From an uncultured Actinomycetes bacterium (GTDB taxonomy: Bacteria; Actinomycetota; Actinomycetes; Nanopelagicales; Nanopelagicaceae), in contig CAIPAI010000061.1 in assembly GCA_903863015.1 (NCBI GenBank), forward strand, positions 1-53,571: a DNA stretch of 53,571 nucleotides, given 5' to 3'. The notes below the pieces were generated by a model. That model ran no database searches. It saw nothing but the letters and a program-made list of their open reading frames with translations, and was not told where the DNA came from. The position numbers were made by a program, and so were the translations under genes. Positions 7,368 to 15,065 of the stretch are shown one piece after another; position 1 is the stretch's first letter; each line of letters starts with the position of its first letter.

Positions 7368-8519
7368 CTATCGGAGGAAGGACTTATGTTTCTGGAACGC
7401 TGCCAAGGTGCGTTCCACATCCTGACGATTGTTATAGAAGTGTGGAGAGATCCGGATATTGCCATCGCGGCAGGAGGTGATGACCTTCTCGCCTTCGAGG
7501 GCGGCCACATGTGCGTTTTCATCGGTGGAGGCGACTGCGAGCATGGCGCCGTGGAGGTGGGCTGCCGCTGGAGTAACTACCTTGCCGCCCATAGCTTCGA
7601 TGCCTGCGCGTAACTCGTTATGGAGCGGAGCTACGTACTCTGCAATGTTCTGCATGCCAATTTCCAGAACTAGTTCAAGACCCGCAGCTGCGGGGTAGAG
7701 CGATGGAATCGGTGGTGTTCCCGATTCGAAGCGACGTGCATCGGTAGCCGGATCGTAGGCGTGTATATCCATTTTGAAGATATCGCGCGCTGCAAACCAT
7801 CCGGTGTTCACTGGAACAAGATGCTTGGTGGTCTCTTCGCGGGCGTAGAGGAATCCAAGGCCGGGAACGCCGATGAGGTACTTAAGCATGCCACCAACAA
7901 CGAAGTCGGCTTTGAGTTCAGCGAGATCCATCGGAATGGCACCGACTGCTTGATATGAATCAACCAGAACAAGCGCACCTACGCGATGTGCGGCCTCGAT
8001 GATGGGAGCAAGTTCAGTCACAGTGCCGTTGCGGAAGCAGACGTGAGTAATCGAGACGATCATCGTCTCTTCGTCGATTGCCTTCACCATAGCTTCTACG
8101 TTGACGGTGAGATCGGCGTTGGTGGGAACGTGTACAACCTTGGCCCCACGGCTCTCCTGCGCATGCCAGATCTGGCCGATGGTGGGAAATTCGTTATCCG
8201 TAGTGACGACTTTGTTGCGACCTTCGTTGAAGGTAAGTGCTGAAGCAACGGAGCTCACACCTGCGGAGGCTGATGTAGTAATAGCCATTTCGGTGGAGGG
8301 CACATTGAAGAAGCGTGCAGTGAGCCCGCGTACCTTCTCTTGTGCTGCAGTCCAGTCACCCCAGGCGGAACCTTGAAGTTCAAGAGTGCTGAGGTACTCG
8401 GCGAAACTTTGCTTGACCGAATTTGCTAACGCACCTTGGGAGCACGAGTTGAGGTAAGTAACGTGCTCGAATACCGTGAATTGTGAACGGTACTTTGCGG
8501 CGAGATCGTTAGCGGCCAA
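7368..8519 (-). CDS. class V aminotransferase-fold PLP enzyme (desulfurase/kynureninase-like)
   Basis: A fold-type I class V PLP enzyme of 383 residues. Visible features: SASAGVSSVASAL (cofactor phosphate loop), DNEFPT, SITHVCFRNGTV, VLVDSYQAVGAIP (the Asp pairing with the pyridine nitrogen) and the Schiff-base lysine in GGMLKYLIGVPGLGFLY. The KYL-x-G-x-PG stretch resembles kynureninase and other non-desulfurase class V enzymes more than SufS/IscS. The C-terminal cysteine loop of desulfurases is not seen, although SCRDG near the end is a Cys. I place the start at TTG 8519: GGAGGG lies 6 bases upstream, and a longer version would read 55 residues of nonsense inside livF. The gene overlaps livF by 11 bases, so it is translated with the transporter. 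Likely reaction: cleavage or deamination of an amino acid side chain. Substrate unknown. Confidence 0.75.
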   Translation of the reverse strand: MAANDLAAKYRSQFTVFEHVTYLNSCSQGALANSVKQSFAEYLSTLELQGSAWGDWTAAQEKVRGLTARFFNVPSTEMAITTSASAGVSSVASALTFNEGRNKVVTTDNEFPTIGQIWHAQESRGAKVVHVPTNADLTVNVEAMVKAIDEETMIVSITHVCFRNGTVTELAPIIEAAHRVGALVLVDSYQAVGAIPMDLAELKADFVVGGMLKYLIGVPGLGFLYAREETTKHLVPVNTGWFAARDIFKMDIHAYDPATDARRFESGTPPIPSLYPAAAGLELVLEIGMQNIAEYVAPLHNELRAGIEAMGGKVVTPAAAHLHGAMLAVASTDENAHVAALEGEKVITSCRDGNIRISPHFYNNRQDVERTLAAFQKHKSFLR

Positions 8520-9225
8520 GGTATGCCCTCCGTAGTTCTTCGTGTCCGGCGAGCTCTTTTGCTTCACCTTCGAGGACGATGCGCCCAGTCTGTAATACGT
8601 AACCGCGATCGGCAACCGAAAGCGCCATGTTGGCGTTCTGCTCCACGATGAGCATCGATACGCCTTGCGAGTGCAGGTTGGCAATCATTTCGAAACTCTG
8701 CTCAACAAGCTTGGGGGCCAATCCCATCGATGGCTCGTCCATGAGGATGAGTCGAGGATGTGACATAAGCGCACGTCCGACGGCCACCATCTGTTGTTCG
8801 CCGCCCGAAAGCGTGCCGGCCAATTGTGAGGAGCGCTCTTTTAATTTGGGAAAGAGGTCATAGACACGTTCGAGATCTTCTTCCGCGGCTTCTCCGCGCA
8901 CATATGCGCCGATCTTGAGATTCTCCAGAACTGTCATCGGTGCAAAGAGACGTCGGTTCTCAGGAACTACTGCCATGCCTAGTTTGACGCGCGCAGGAGT
9001 GTTCTGGTGGGTGACATCTTGACCGGCAAACATGATCTTTCCGACCTTGGGCTTGACCATGCCGAGGACGGTCTTGAGAGTCGTTGACTTGCCGCAAGCA
9101 TTTCCACCGAGGAGGCAGACCAACTCACCTTCATCGACGCGCAAGTTCACTTGCTGCAAGATGTGAATCGCACCGTAGTAGGTATCGATATTGGAGATCT
9201 CTAGAAGTGGCTTCTTCTCACTCAT
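8509..9225 (-). CDS. livF: branched-chain amino acid type ABC transporter, ATPase LivF
   Basis: A 238-residue ABC ATPase of the LivF type (second ATPase of the Liv system), which powers uptake by the LivH/LivM channel at the inner face of the membrane. Walker A reads GGNACGKST, where the usual GxNGAGKST has Ala-Cys in place of Gly-Ala. The signature is LSGGEQQ, Walker B is LILMDEPSMGL and the switch His is not obvious (IVEQN is typical of LivF). The start ATG at 9225 overlaps the livG stop (ATGA). Length and the short C-terminal YVLQTGRIVLEG are typical of LivF. It is followed, overlapping by 11 bases, by the PLP enzyme. Confidence 0.9.
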   Translation of the reverse strand: MSEKKPLLEISNIDTYYGAIHILQQVNLRVDEGELVCLLGGNACGKSTTLKTVLGMVKPKVGKIMFAGQDVTHQNTPARVKLGMAVVPENRRLFAPMTVLENLKIGAYVRGEAAEEDLERVYDLFPKLKERSSQLAGTLSGGEQQMVAVGRALMSHPRLILMDEPSMGLAPKLVEQSFEMIANLHSQGVSMLIVEQNANMALSVADRGYVLQTGRIVLEGEAKELAGHEELRRAYLGR

Positions 9226-10001
9226 TTACGATCAGCCGCCCCTCGTCCTAGGTATGCCTCAACAACATCTGGGTGCGTGGCCACGTGATCGAAGTTGCCT
9301 TCAGCAATCTTGACTCCATGATCAAGTGCCACCACGCGATCGCTGACACCTTCTACAACATGCATGTCGTGTTCAATGATCAAGATGGTGAGACCCTTTT
9401 CGGCGCGCAAGCGCTCAACGACTTGGGTGATCTCTTGAGTCTCTTTGGGATTCATACCGGCCGCTGGCTCATCGAGGAGAAGGAGCTTTGGCTCAGTAGC
9501 GAGCGCACGAGCAATTTCAAGTCGACGACGATTTGCATACGAGAGTGAGTAGGCCGGTTGATCCCAGCGATACCCAGTGAGACGCGAACCGAAGAAGCTC
9601 AGTAATTCCTCCGCTTTGGCGCGGACAGCCTTTTCTTCTTTGCGACTCTTTGGGAGGGCCAGGGCCGAGGCGAAGAGTCCGGCGCGCGTATGACCGTAGG
9701 TCGCAGACATCACGTTTTCGATCACGGACATGTTGAGGAAGAGTCGCACGTTCTGGAAAGTACGAGCGACGCCGGCGTGATTCACTCGCGCAGGATCAAG
9801 ACCCACGAGGCTCTTGCCTTCAAGCTCGACACTTCCACTAGTGGGGGTGTAGATGCCTGTGATGACGTTAAAGAGGGTGGTCTTTCCGGCGCCGTTCGGA
9901 CCGATGACGCTGACAATCTCGCCCTCGTTGACGGTGAGATCAAGTTCGCTGATGGAACGGAGTGCACCGAACTCCATGGTGACATTTGAAAGTTTGAGCA
10001 T
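9222..10001 (-). CDS. livG: branched-chain amino acid type ABC transporter, ATPase LivG
   Basis: A 259-residue ABC ATPase of the LivG type. Walker A is GPNGAGKTT, the Q-loop region reads ARTFQNVRLF, the signature area is SYANRRRLE (the degenerate LSYGxQRRLE of LivG), Walker B is LLLLDEPAAGM followed by NPKET, and the switch His is in IEHDM. Together with LivF it forms the ATPase dimer of the uptake system. The start at 10001 shares one base with the livM stop (TGATG), and the stop overlaps livF by 4 bases, so expression is tightly coupled. Confidence 0.92.
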   Translation of the reverse strand: MLKLSNVTMEFGALRSISELDLTVNEGEIVSVIGPNGAGKTTLFNVITGIYTPTSGSVELEGKSLVGLDPARVNHAGVARTFQNVRLFLNMSVIENVMSATYGHTRAGLFASALALPKSRKEEKAVRAKAEELLSFFGSRLTGYRWDQPAYSLSYANRRRLEIARALATEPKLLLLDEPAAGMNPKETQEITQVVERLRAEKGLTILIIEHDMHVVEGVSDRVVALDHGVKIAEGNFDHVATHPDVVEAYLGRGAADRK

Positions 10002-11491
10002 CAGAGAACCTCCACCCTTGCTTTGCCTAGGAAGCCTTGTGGCCGGGTGATCATGAGGACCACGAGCATGGCGCCGATGAGTAACTGACGAGTGGTGTTT
10101 ACGTCGGTGACTAAGCGGACTTCCCAGAGGAAGATGCCGAGGTATCCGATAACGGGAAGCAAGATCGACTTAATGCGTGGCGTCGTTGTTGTGAAGTAAG
10201 CGATGAGCACGATCAGGATCACGAAAGCACAGTTTCCCCAGAGCACACGATCGAGCGGGACGTACATCCAATGCGAAAGAGCGCGACTGACCGGGCCCAC
10301 TACCCACTCTTTCGTGGGAGTCGTTTTAATCGAAGCGGCCCCGAGCAGGATTTTGACGAGGAATCCGATGAGCGCAATACCCACAATGTTGATCGTGAAT
10401 CTCTTCACGCTCTTACCTACAGCGGCAAGCGTAAGAACGAGCACTGCCAGGAAGAGGATTTCGCTGTAGTTAGTTACGCGAAGAACTTCAGGAAGTACTG
10501 ACATTACGATCGCGCCCATGACGGCACCTGCGAGGCTGCCACTTCCACCGAGGATTACTGCGGCATAGATCATGGTCATGAGCGGCATATCGAAACCGCT
10601 TACAAAGACTGCGGTTTGCATGGCAGCAAAGATTGCCCCAGCTAAGCCAGCAATCGCAGCGCCGGTGACGAATGCCATTGTCTTGAGGCGATTCACCATA
10701 ACGCCCATGGACTCTGCGGCTAAGGCATCTTCCCGAATGGTGCGCCAGGCGCGACCGATACGAGTGCGATTAACGCGACTAATTGCAATGGTTAACAGCG
10801 CGACGAGAACCAGTAGGAGCCAGTAGTAGTCACGAATGTTCAGGAACTTGTGGCCAAAGAAACTAAATGGGTCGATGCCGGGAATGCCGTTGGCTCCGGC
10901 AGTGATATCGACATAATCCTCTGCCCAAGGAAATGTGATGTTGTCTGAAGCCAGTACTAACTGCACAAAAACTTGGCCAAAAAAGAGTGTCACGATGGCT
11001 AAGTAATCACCGAAGAGGCGACGTGACGGCAAACTCACGATGTATCCAAGAAGTGCTGTGCCAATAATGATGATGAGCACAGTGAGCCATGTTGACCAAT
11101 GATGACCAATTTGCTCAGATGACATGAGGGCATATCCGTAAGCGCCGATTCCGTAGAACGCTACATAACCAAGATCAAGCAGGCCGGCGTAGCCCATCAC
11201 GATATTGAGACCGTATGAGAGCATTACGAAGAGGCCGAGGTTTACCCCGATGCGAAGTAGGTATTGGTTATCTACAAAAGCACCGAACGCAAATGAAATG
11301 AGTAGTAGCACTCCCCAGCGCGCCCAAGCGGGAATAGATTCGTTAATGAGCTGCGGGAGACCCTTGATGCCCTTTTTGCGAGCGATGCGTTCCTCATGCT
11401 GAGCAACCCACTCATCTGTACCGATACCAAGTTTGGCCGCTTCGGTAGCGGCACTCTCTTGAATCTCTTCTGGCACTTGGTTCTCGCTCAT
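10001..11491 (-). CDS. livM: branched-chain amino acid type ABC transporter, permease LivM (extended)
   Basis: An integral membrane permease of 496 residues, clearly longer than usual LivM (about 300-420). Residues 1-50 are a charged cytoplasmic extension. The canonical LivM core follows: LNIVMGYAGLLDLGYVAFYG at 95-114, and the coupling loop RVNRTRIGRAWRTIREDALAAE at about 239-260 that contacts the ATPases (quoted in part: IGRAWRTIREDALAA). The conserved end of LivM is split. After LPEVLRVTNYSEILF (to about 347) come roughly 120 residues with extra hydrophobic helices, and only then the expected final helix LLIGAMLVVLMITRPQG (470-486). The start overlaps the livH stop by 4 bases. The transport role is secure; the purpose of the insert is unknown. 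Confidence 0.9.
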   Translation of the reverse strand: MSENQVPEEIQESAATEAAKLGIGTDEWVAQHEERIARKKGIKGLPQLINESIPAWARWGVLLLISFAFGAFVDNQYLLRIGVNLGLFVMLSYGLNIVMGYAGLLDLGYVAFYGIGAYGYALMSSEQIGHHWSTWLTVLIIIIGTALLGYIVSLPSRRLFGDYLAIVTLFFGQVFVQLVLASDNITFPWAEDYVDITAGANGIPGIDPFSFFGHKFLNIRDYYWLLLVLVALLTIAISRVNRTRIGRAWRTIREDALAAESMGVMVNRLKTMAFVTGAAIAGLAGAIFAAMQTAVFVSGFDMPLMTMIYAAVILGGSGSLAGAVMGAIVMSVLPEVLRVTNYSEILFLAVLVLTLAAVGKSVKRFTINIVGIALIGFLVKILLGAASIKTTPTKEWVVGPVSRALSHWMYVPLDRVLWGNCAFVILIVLIAYFTTTTPRIKSILLPVIGYLGIFLWEVRLVTDVNTTRQLLIGAMLVVLMITRPQGFLGKARVEVL

Positions 11492-12405
11492 GCCTTCACG
11501 ATCGCTCTCTTGCCGAGCAAGCCATTTGGCTTCAGGAGCATGACCACGATGAGCAGTGCAAAAGTGATGGTGTCGGAGAAGTTAGTAGAGAGGTAGCCCT
11601 GGGCGAGTGATTCGACGACTCCGAGCAAGAGCCCACCGAGCATCGCCCCAGGAATCGATCCAATTCCACCGACTACTGCGGCGGTAAATCCTTTAAGGCC
11701 AGGAACAAGTCCCATGCCGTTCGAGACGCCACGTAAGAGCAGGCCATTCATTACGCCGGCAGCACCTGCGAGCGCTGCGCTGACGAAGAAGGTCCATCGA
11801 ATAACTTTGTCGACGTCGATGCCCATCATTACTGCAGCATCACGGTCGTAGGCGATGGCGCGCATGGCGCGACCTACCTGCGTTCCATTGACCCAGCGAG
11901 CGAGTCCGAACATGAGCGCAATAGAAAGTACAAGCACAAAGAGGCGTACTCCGTCGATCGTGATATCGGCGAAAGAGAAGCCGAGCGTCGAAGAAATATA
12001 TGAAGAGGTGTCGTATGAGCGAATGTTCGCTGAGAAGAGCAGGAGCGCCGCGTTTTGCAGCAAGATGGAAACTCCCAGCGCGCTGATGAGCGGTGCGATA
12101 CGAGTGGAGTTTCGAAGTGGCCTGTAGGCAAAGCGTTCAATGACAATACCCAGGAGTCCGGTGCCGAGCATGGCGACGAGAAACATGATGAGAATCATGA
12201 CGGCCACTGGCACTGAGGGCTTCAGTGGTCCGCCGAGACCGACCATGACGAAGAAACCGATAAAAGCGCCGACCATGTATACGTCGCCGTGGGCGAAGTT
12301 CAGGATTTGCAGCACGCCGTAGACCAGCGTGTAGCCAAGCGCAATAAGCGCGTACACGCCGCCGAGCGTGAGCCCGTTGACGAGTTGTTGGCCTAGGTAT
12401 GACAT
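11488..12405 (-). CDS. livH: branched-chain amino acid type ABC transporter, permease LivH
   Basis: A 305-residue permease with about 8 hydrophobic helices, and the LivH N-terminal signature GLTLGGVYALIALGYTLVYG followed by ILNFAHGDVYM. The coupling-loop region is GRAMRAIAYDRDAAVMMGID. It pairs with LivM to form the membrane channel. It is separated from the upstream binding-protein gene by 109 bases holding a strong hairpin, and overlaps livM by 4 bases (ATGA). An AAGGAATTTC ribosome site lies just before the ATG. Confidence 0.92.
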   Translation of the reverse strand: MSYLGQQLVNGLTLGGVYALIALGYTLVYGVLQILNFAHGDVYMVGAFIGFFVMVGLGGPLKPSVPVAVMILIMFLVAMLGTGLLGIVIERFAYRPLRNSTRIAPLISALGVSILLQNAALLLFSANIRSYDTSSYISSTLGFSFADITIDGVRLFVLVLSIALMFGLARWVNGTQVGRAMRAIAYDRDAAVMMGIDVDKVIRWTFFVSAALAGAAGVMNGLLLRGVSNGMGLVPGLKGFTAAVVGGIGSIPGAMLGGLLLGVVESLAQGYLSTNFSDTITFALLIVVMLLKPNGLLGKRAIVKA

Positions 12406-12442
12406 GAAATTCCTTTGCTCAATTTTTATTTCATTTGCAAGA

Positions 12443-12475
12443 GAGAGGTGATGGGGAAGACCCCCATCACCTCTC
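12443..12475 (-). terminator. intercistronic hairpin between livJ and livH
   Basis: GAGAGGTGATGGGG (12443-12456) and its exact complement (12462-12475) form a 14-bp stem with a 5-base loop. On the minus strand it is not followed by a U run (TCTTGCAAATG), so it is probably a partial terminator or an mRNA 3' end stabiliser. That would raise binding-protein level above permease level, as is known for binding-protein operons. Confidence 0.6.
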
Positions 12476-12514
12476 CTGACTTACATATTTCTCGTGCTAA
12501 CCAACTTGCTTAGG

Positions 12515-13645
12515 TTAGGCAACGAGCTTGCGCTTGCCATCTGCTTGGGTCTTGAAGATGTAGAAACGTCCACCCTTGACATCGCCGTTGGCGGTGAAGG
12601 AGAGGGCGTTACCCATGATGGTTTGCTTGATGTTGGTCTTTGCGATTTCAGCAAGTACTGCTGCGCGATCGTTTGGCTTGCCGGCTGCGCATGCGCGACC
12701 TGCGGCCTCAACGATGACCTGTGCGGCTACGTAAGCTGGAGGACCGAACGTGGTGACCTCAGCCTTGTAGGTGCTCTTGTAGGCAGCAACAACAGCTGCG
12801 GCAACTGGGAGACCAGTGACGTCAGGAGCGAATGCTGAAACGAGAGTGCCAGGAGTCTTGAAAGTTGGTTGATCCGAACCATCTGAACCGAAGACAACAG
12901 CCTTCTTCTTCTGCTTGATGAGTTCTTGAGCAACCTGCTCCGACTTGGCAGCATCTTGGAAGGTGACGAAGACGAAGTTGGTGGTCTTCGACACGCGGGT
13001 TACGACAGCTGCGTAATCTGCGTTCTTCTCGTTCACTGCGATGTTGGTGACCTTGACCTTGAGGGTCTTAAGGGTGGCAACAACTTCCTTTGCAAGGCCG
13101 GTGCCGTATGCAGTCTTCTCTTCGATGACTACAACTTCCTTAGCCTTGAGGGTCTTTGCCATGTAGGTCGCATCGCCAGGTCCTTGAAGACCATCGTTGG
13201 GGATGGGACGGTAGAAGTTAGGGAACGTACCAGCGGTGAGGTTGGTACGAGTTGCTGATGGGCTCACGAGTGCAATGTTGTTTGCACCGAGGAGACCGCC
13301 GATTGCGAGAACTTCTTGGCTACCTGCAGGTCCCATAGCTCCGAGGACATCCTTGTTAGCAACGATGTTGGGTGCTTGGGTGCTTGCTTGTGCAGCATCA
13401 AGTTGGGTGTCGTAATCCTTAGTGTTGAACGACGTGCCGTTCTTGGCGTTGTAATCAGCAACGGCGAGTTGAGCAAAACCTTGTTGCTCCTTGCCGATGA
13501 ATGCAACTCCGCCGGTAAGCGGAGCAATGATTGCGATCGTGCCGGAGCATGATGCGGCAGTTGCTGGTGTGGCAACCGTGGTGAGACCAGAGACGACGAG
13601 GGCTGCGCTGGCAGCAACGACGCCGAGGCGGGTTGTCTTCTTCAC
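12515..13645 (-). CDS. livJ: branched-chain amino acid type ABC transporter, substrate-binding protein
   Basis: A 376-residue type I periplasmic-fold binding protein. The N-terminal 30 residues are a Sec signal peptide (MKKTTRLG, hydrophobic core, cleavage around ATAA-SCSG). No lipobox is clear, though a Cys occurs just after the predicted cleavage. The mature part has GTIAIIAPLTGGVAFIGKE, the LivJ/K-type start, and SPSATRTNLT, where family members bind the ligand's amino-acid backbone. The start is GTG 13645 with GGAAGG about 9 bases upstream. It heads the eight-gene operon, with 180 bases of non-coding DNA up to the cupin gene, where the promoter should lie. Ligand class cannot be read from sequence: homologues bind Leu/Ile/Val but also many amides and aromatic compounds, and the operon partners argue against plain branched-chain amino acids. 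Confidence 0.88.
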   Translation of the reverse strand: MKKTTRLGVVAASAALVVSGLTTVATPATAASCSGTIAIIAPLTGGVAFIGKEQQGFAQLAVADYNAKNGTSFNTKDYDTQLDAAQASTQAPNIVANKDVLGAMGPAGSQEVLAIGGLLGANNIALVSPSATRTNLTAGTFPNFYRPIPNDGLQGPGDATYMAKTLKAKEVVVIEEKTAYGTGLAKEVVATLKTLKVKVTNIAVNEKNADYAAVVTRVSKTTNFVFVTFQDAAKSEQVAQELIKQKKKAVVFGSDGSDQPTFKTPGTLVSAFAPDVTGLPVAAAVVAAYKSTYKAEVTTFGPPAYVAAQVIVEAAGRACAAGKPNDRAAVLAEIAKTNIKQTIMGNALSFTANGDVKGGRFYIFKTQADGKRKLVA

Positions 13646-13825
13646 AGGGGGTTTCCTTCCGAAAGGGATAGGGCGAAACAGGGACTAACTTGGGAGAGTG
13701 TGCCGTATCCCACAGGGTGCTGCCAACTCAATATCGTGTCTCAAACCTGTGGATCTGACGTCCGACAATTGGGCGCAATGCCCACGCGGGCAGGTGGGTA
13801 GGCCTAGTGATGGGCCGGCTCGGTC

Positions 13826-14608
13826 TTAGACCTCGTCATACCCAGGAGCTGGGCGACCATCGGGATAGTAGGCAGCGGCGGGGGTGCCAGCGGGGCGGAA
13901 GGTCCCCAGGATCCAGAGATCTTCCTCGCGATCGTTCATCACTGAATGGAGCATGCGGGGGGCAACGACGAAGGTGGAGCCTGGGCCGATCGGCACCTGG
14001 CTCTCGCCGACCACGAAGGAGCCGCCTCCACGGACGATATGACAGATCTCGTCGTAGAGGTGGTAGTGGGCAGGGGCCCCGGAGGTTGGAATGAATCCGA
14101 TAAACATGGTGGCACCTGTACTTCCTCGGCTCTCATCAAAGAGAACTTCGAATTCCCGGTTACCTGTCGCTTTTCCCTTGTTAGTGATGCCTTGTTTCAC
14201 GACGCGTTGGAAACCCGTCGAAGGTTTAGCAATCTTTCGCGCATGGGGACCGGCACCCGGTGCGTGTACTGAAAATATCTTGAAAGGTGTGGTGCTGGAG
14301 AGTGCCCACTTCTCCTCGTGGCGGATGAGGGCGGCACAATCGGGGGAGAGTTCGAACTCTTCGCCAGAGACCGTGAGTGTGCCACTTCCTTCACGAACGA
14401 AGAGCAGGAGGTCACCGTTCGCGTGGGTTCCCATGTCTGCACTTCCGTCGAGATGAATTTCGCTCGCAGTAAGTGCTTCTGCGTACTCACCATCGCGTAC
14501 AAGTTCGAAGGTTTTCGCTTCGCCTCGCGAAATTGCGGGGAGATCGGCTACGGTGCGTACCACGCCCGGAAAAAAGTTACTGGGATTCCCGCTCGGATTT
14601 GTTGTCAT
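13826..14608 (-). CDS. bicupin protein with one intact metal site
   Basis: 260 residues with two cupin domains. The second domain has a full metal-binding set: H-x-H in PAHYHLYDEI, the Glu of that segment, and a later His in PRMLHSVMND. The first domain keeps only scattered His residues (GTHANGD, RHEEKW) and is probably structural. Length and layout resemble (S)-ureidoglycine aminohydrolase and other bicupins, but I cannot assign a substrate. I chose ATG 14608 because the 27 residues a longer start adds would overlap the divergent OsmC gene and look unlike protein. TACGCT lies 7 bases before the ATG, compatible with a leaderless transcript. It is followed 180 bases later by the liv operon in the same direction, so it may belong with that catabolic function. 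Confidence 0.7.
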   Translation of the reverse strand: MTTNPSGNPSNFFPGVVRTVADLPAISRGEAKTFELVRDGEYAEALTASEIHLDGSADMGTHANGDLLLFVREGSGTLTVSGEEFELSPDCAALIRHEEKWALSSTTPFKIFSVHAPGAGPHARKIAKPSTGFQRVVKQGITNKGKATGNREFEVLFDESRGSTGATMFIGFIPTSGAPAHYHLYDEICHIVRGGGSFVVGESQVPIGPGSTFVVAPRMLHSVMNDREEDLWILGTFRPAGTPAAAYYPDGRPAPGYDEV

Positions 14609-14624
14609 GAAAGGAAGCGTACTC

Positions 14625-15053
14625 GTGAAGATACTTCGCCACGCAAGTGCTATTTGGAACGGATCTGTGCCCACGGGTACCGGAAGCATGACTCTGGGTC
14701 GTGCCGGTCAAGTCATTCCATTCTCATTGAAGTCACGTACCGACGAAAACGCCGGAACCAACCCTGAAGAGCTGATTGGTGCCGCACATGCCGGATGTTT
14801 TTCGATGGCGCTCACCAGCATTCTTGAAGATGCGGGTCTTGCCGTGGGCTCGGTAGAGACAAGCGCGCGAGTAACGCTCGAACAGCGGAGCGACGGTTTT
14901 TGGATCAGCGAAGTTCATCTCGTGACTCGCGGAGTGGGGCAAGCTTGTTCAAATGATGAGTTCGTGGCCTTTGCAGAAAAAGCAAAAGCTACTTGCCCAG
15001 TATCGAAGCTCTACTCGTCGGCCACGATTACTTTGGACGCCGCACTCGCTTAA
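14625..15053 (+). CDS. OsmC/Ohr family peroxiredoxin
   Basis: A 142-residue OsmC-type thiol peroxidase, which reduces organic hydroperoxides in the cytoplasm. The two redox cysteines are in place: C58 in AAHAGCFSMAL and C124 in ATCPVSKLYSS. WNGSVPTGTGSM near the N-terminus and NPEELIGAAHA are typical of the OsmC (YhfA-like short OsmC) group. The start is taken as GTG 14625 because AAAGGAAG lies 7 bases upstream; ATG 14607 or 14553 would overlap the start of the divergent cupin gene. Its stop is 12 bases from the end of the convergent dioxygenase-like gene, and no terminator is visible between them. Its place among flavin and heme oxygenases suits peroxide protection. Confidence 0.88.
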   Translation: MKILRHASAIWNGSVPTGTGSMTLGRAGQVIPFSLKSRTDENAGTNPEELIGAAHAGCFSMALTSILEDAGLAVGSVETSARVTLEQRSDGFWISEVHLVTRGVGQACSNDEFVAFAEKAKATCPVSKLYSSATITLDAALA

Positions 15054-15065
15054 AACGAATGTGAA

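Noticed and set aside
13646-13825. Sigma-70-like promoter for the liv operon (TTGAGT with ATACGG)
   Set aside because: The -10 matches poorly; the promoter must lie here but I cannot place it.
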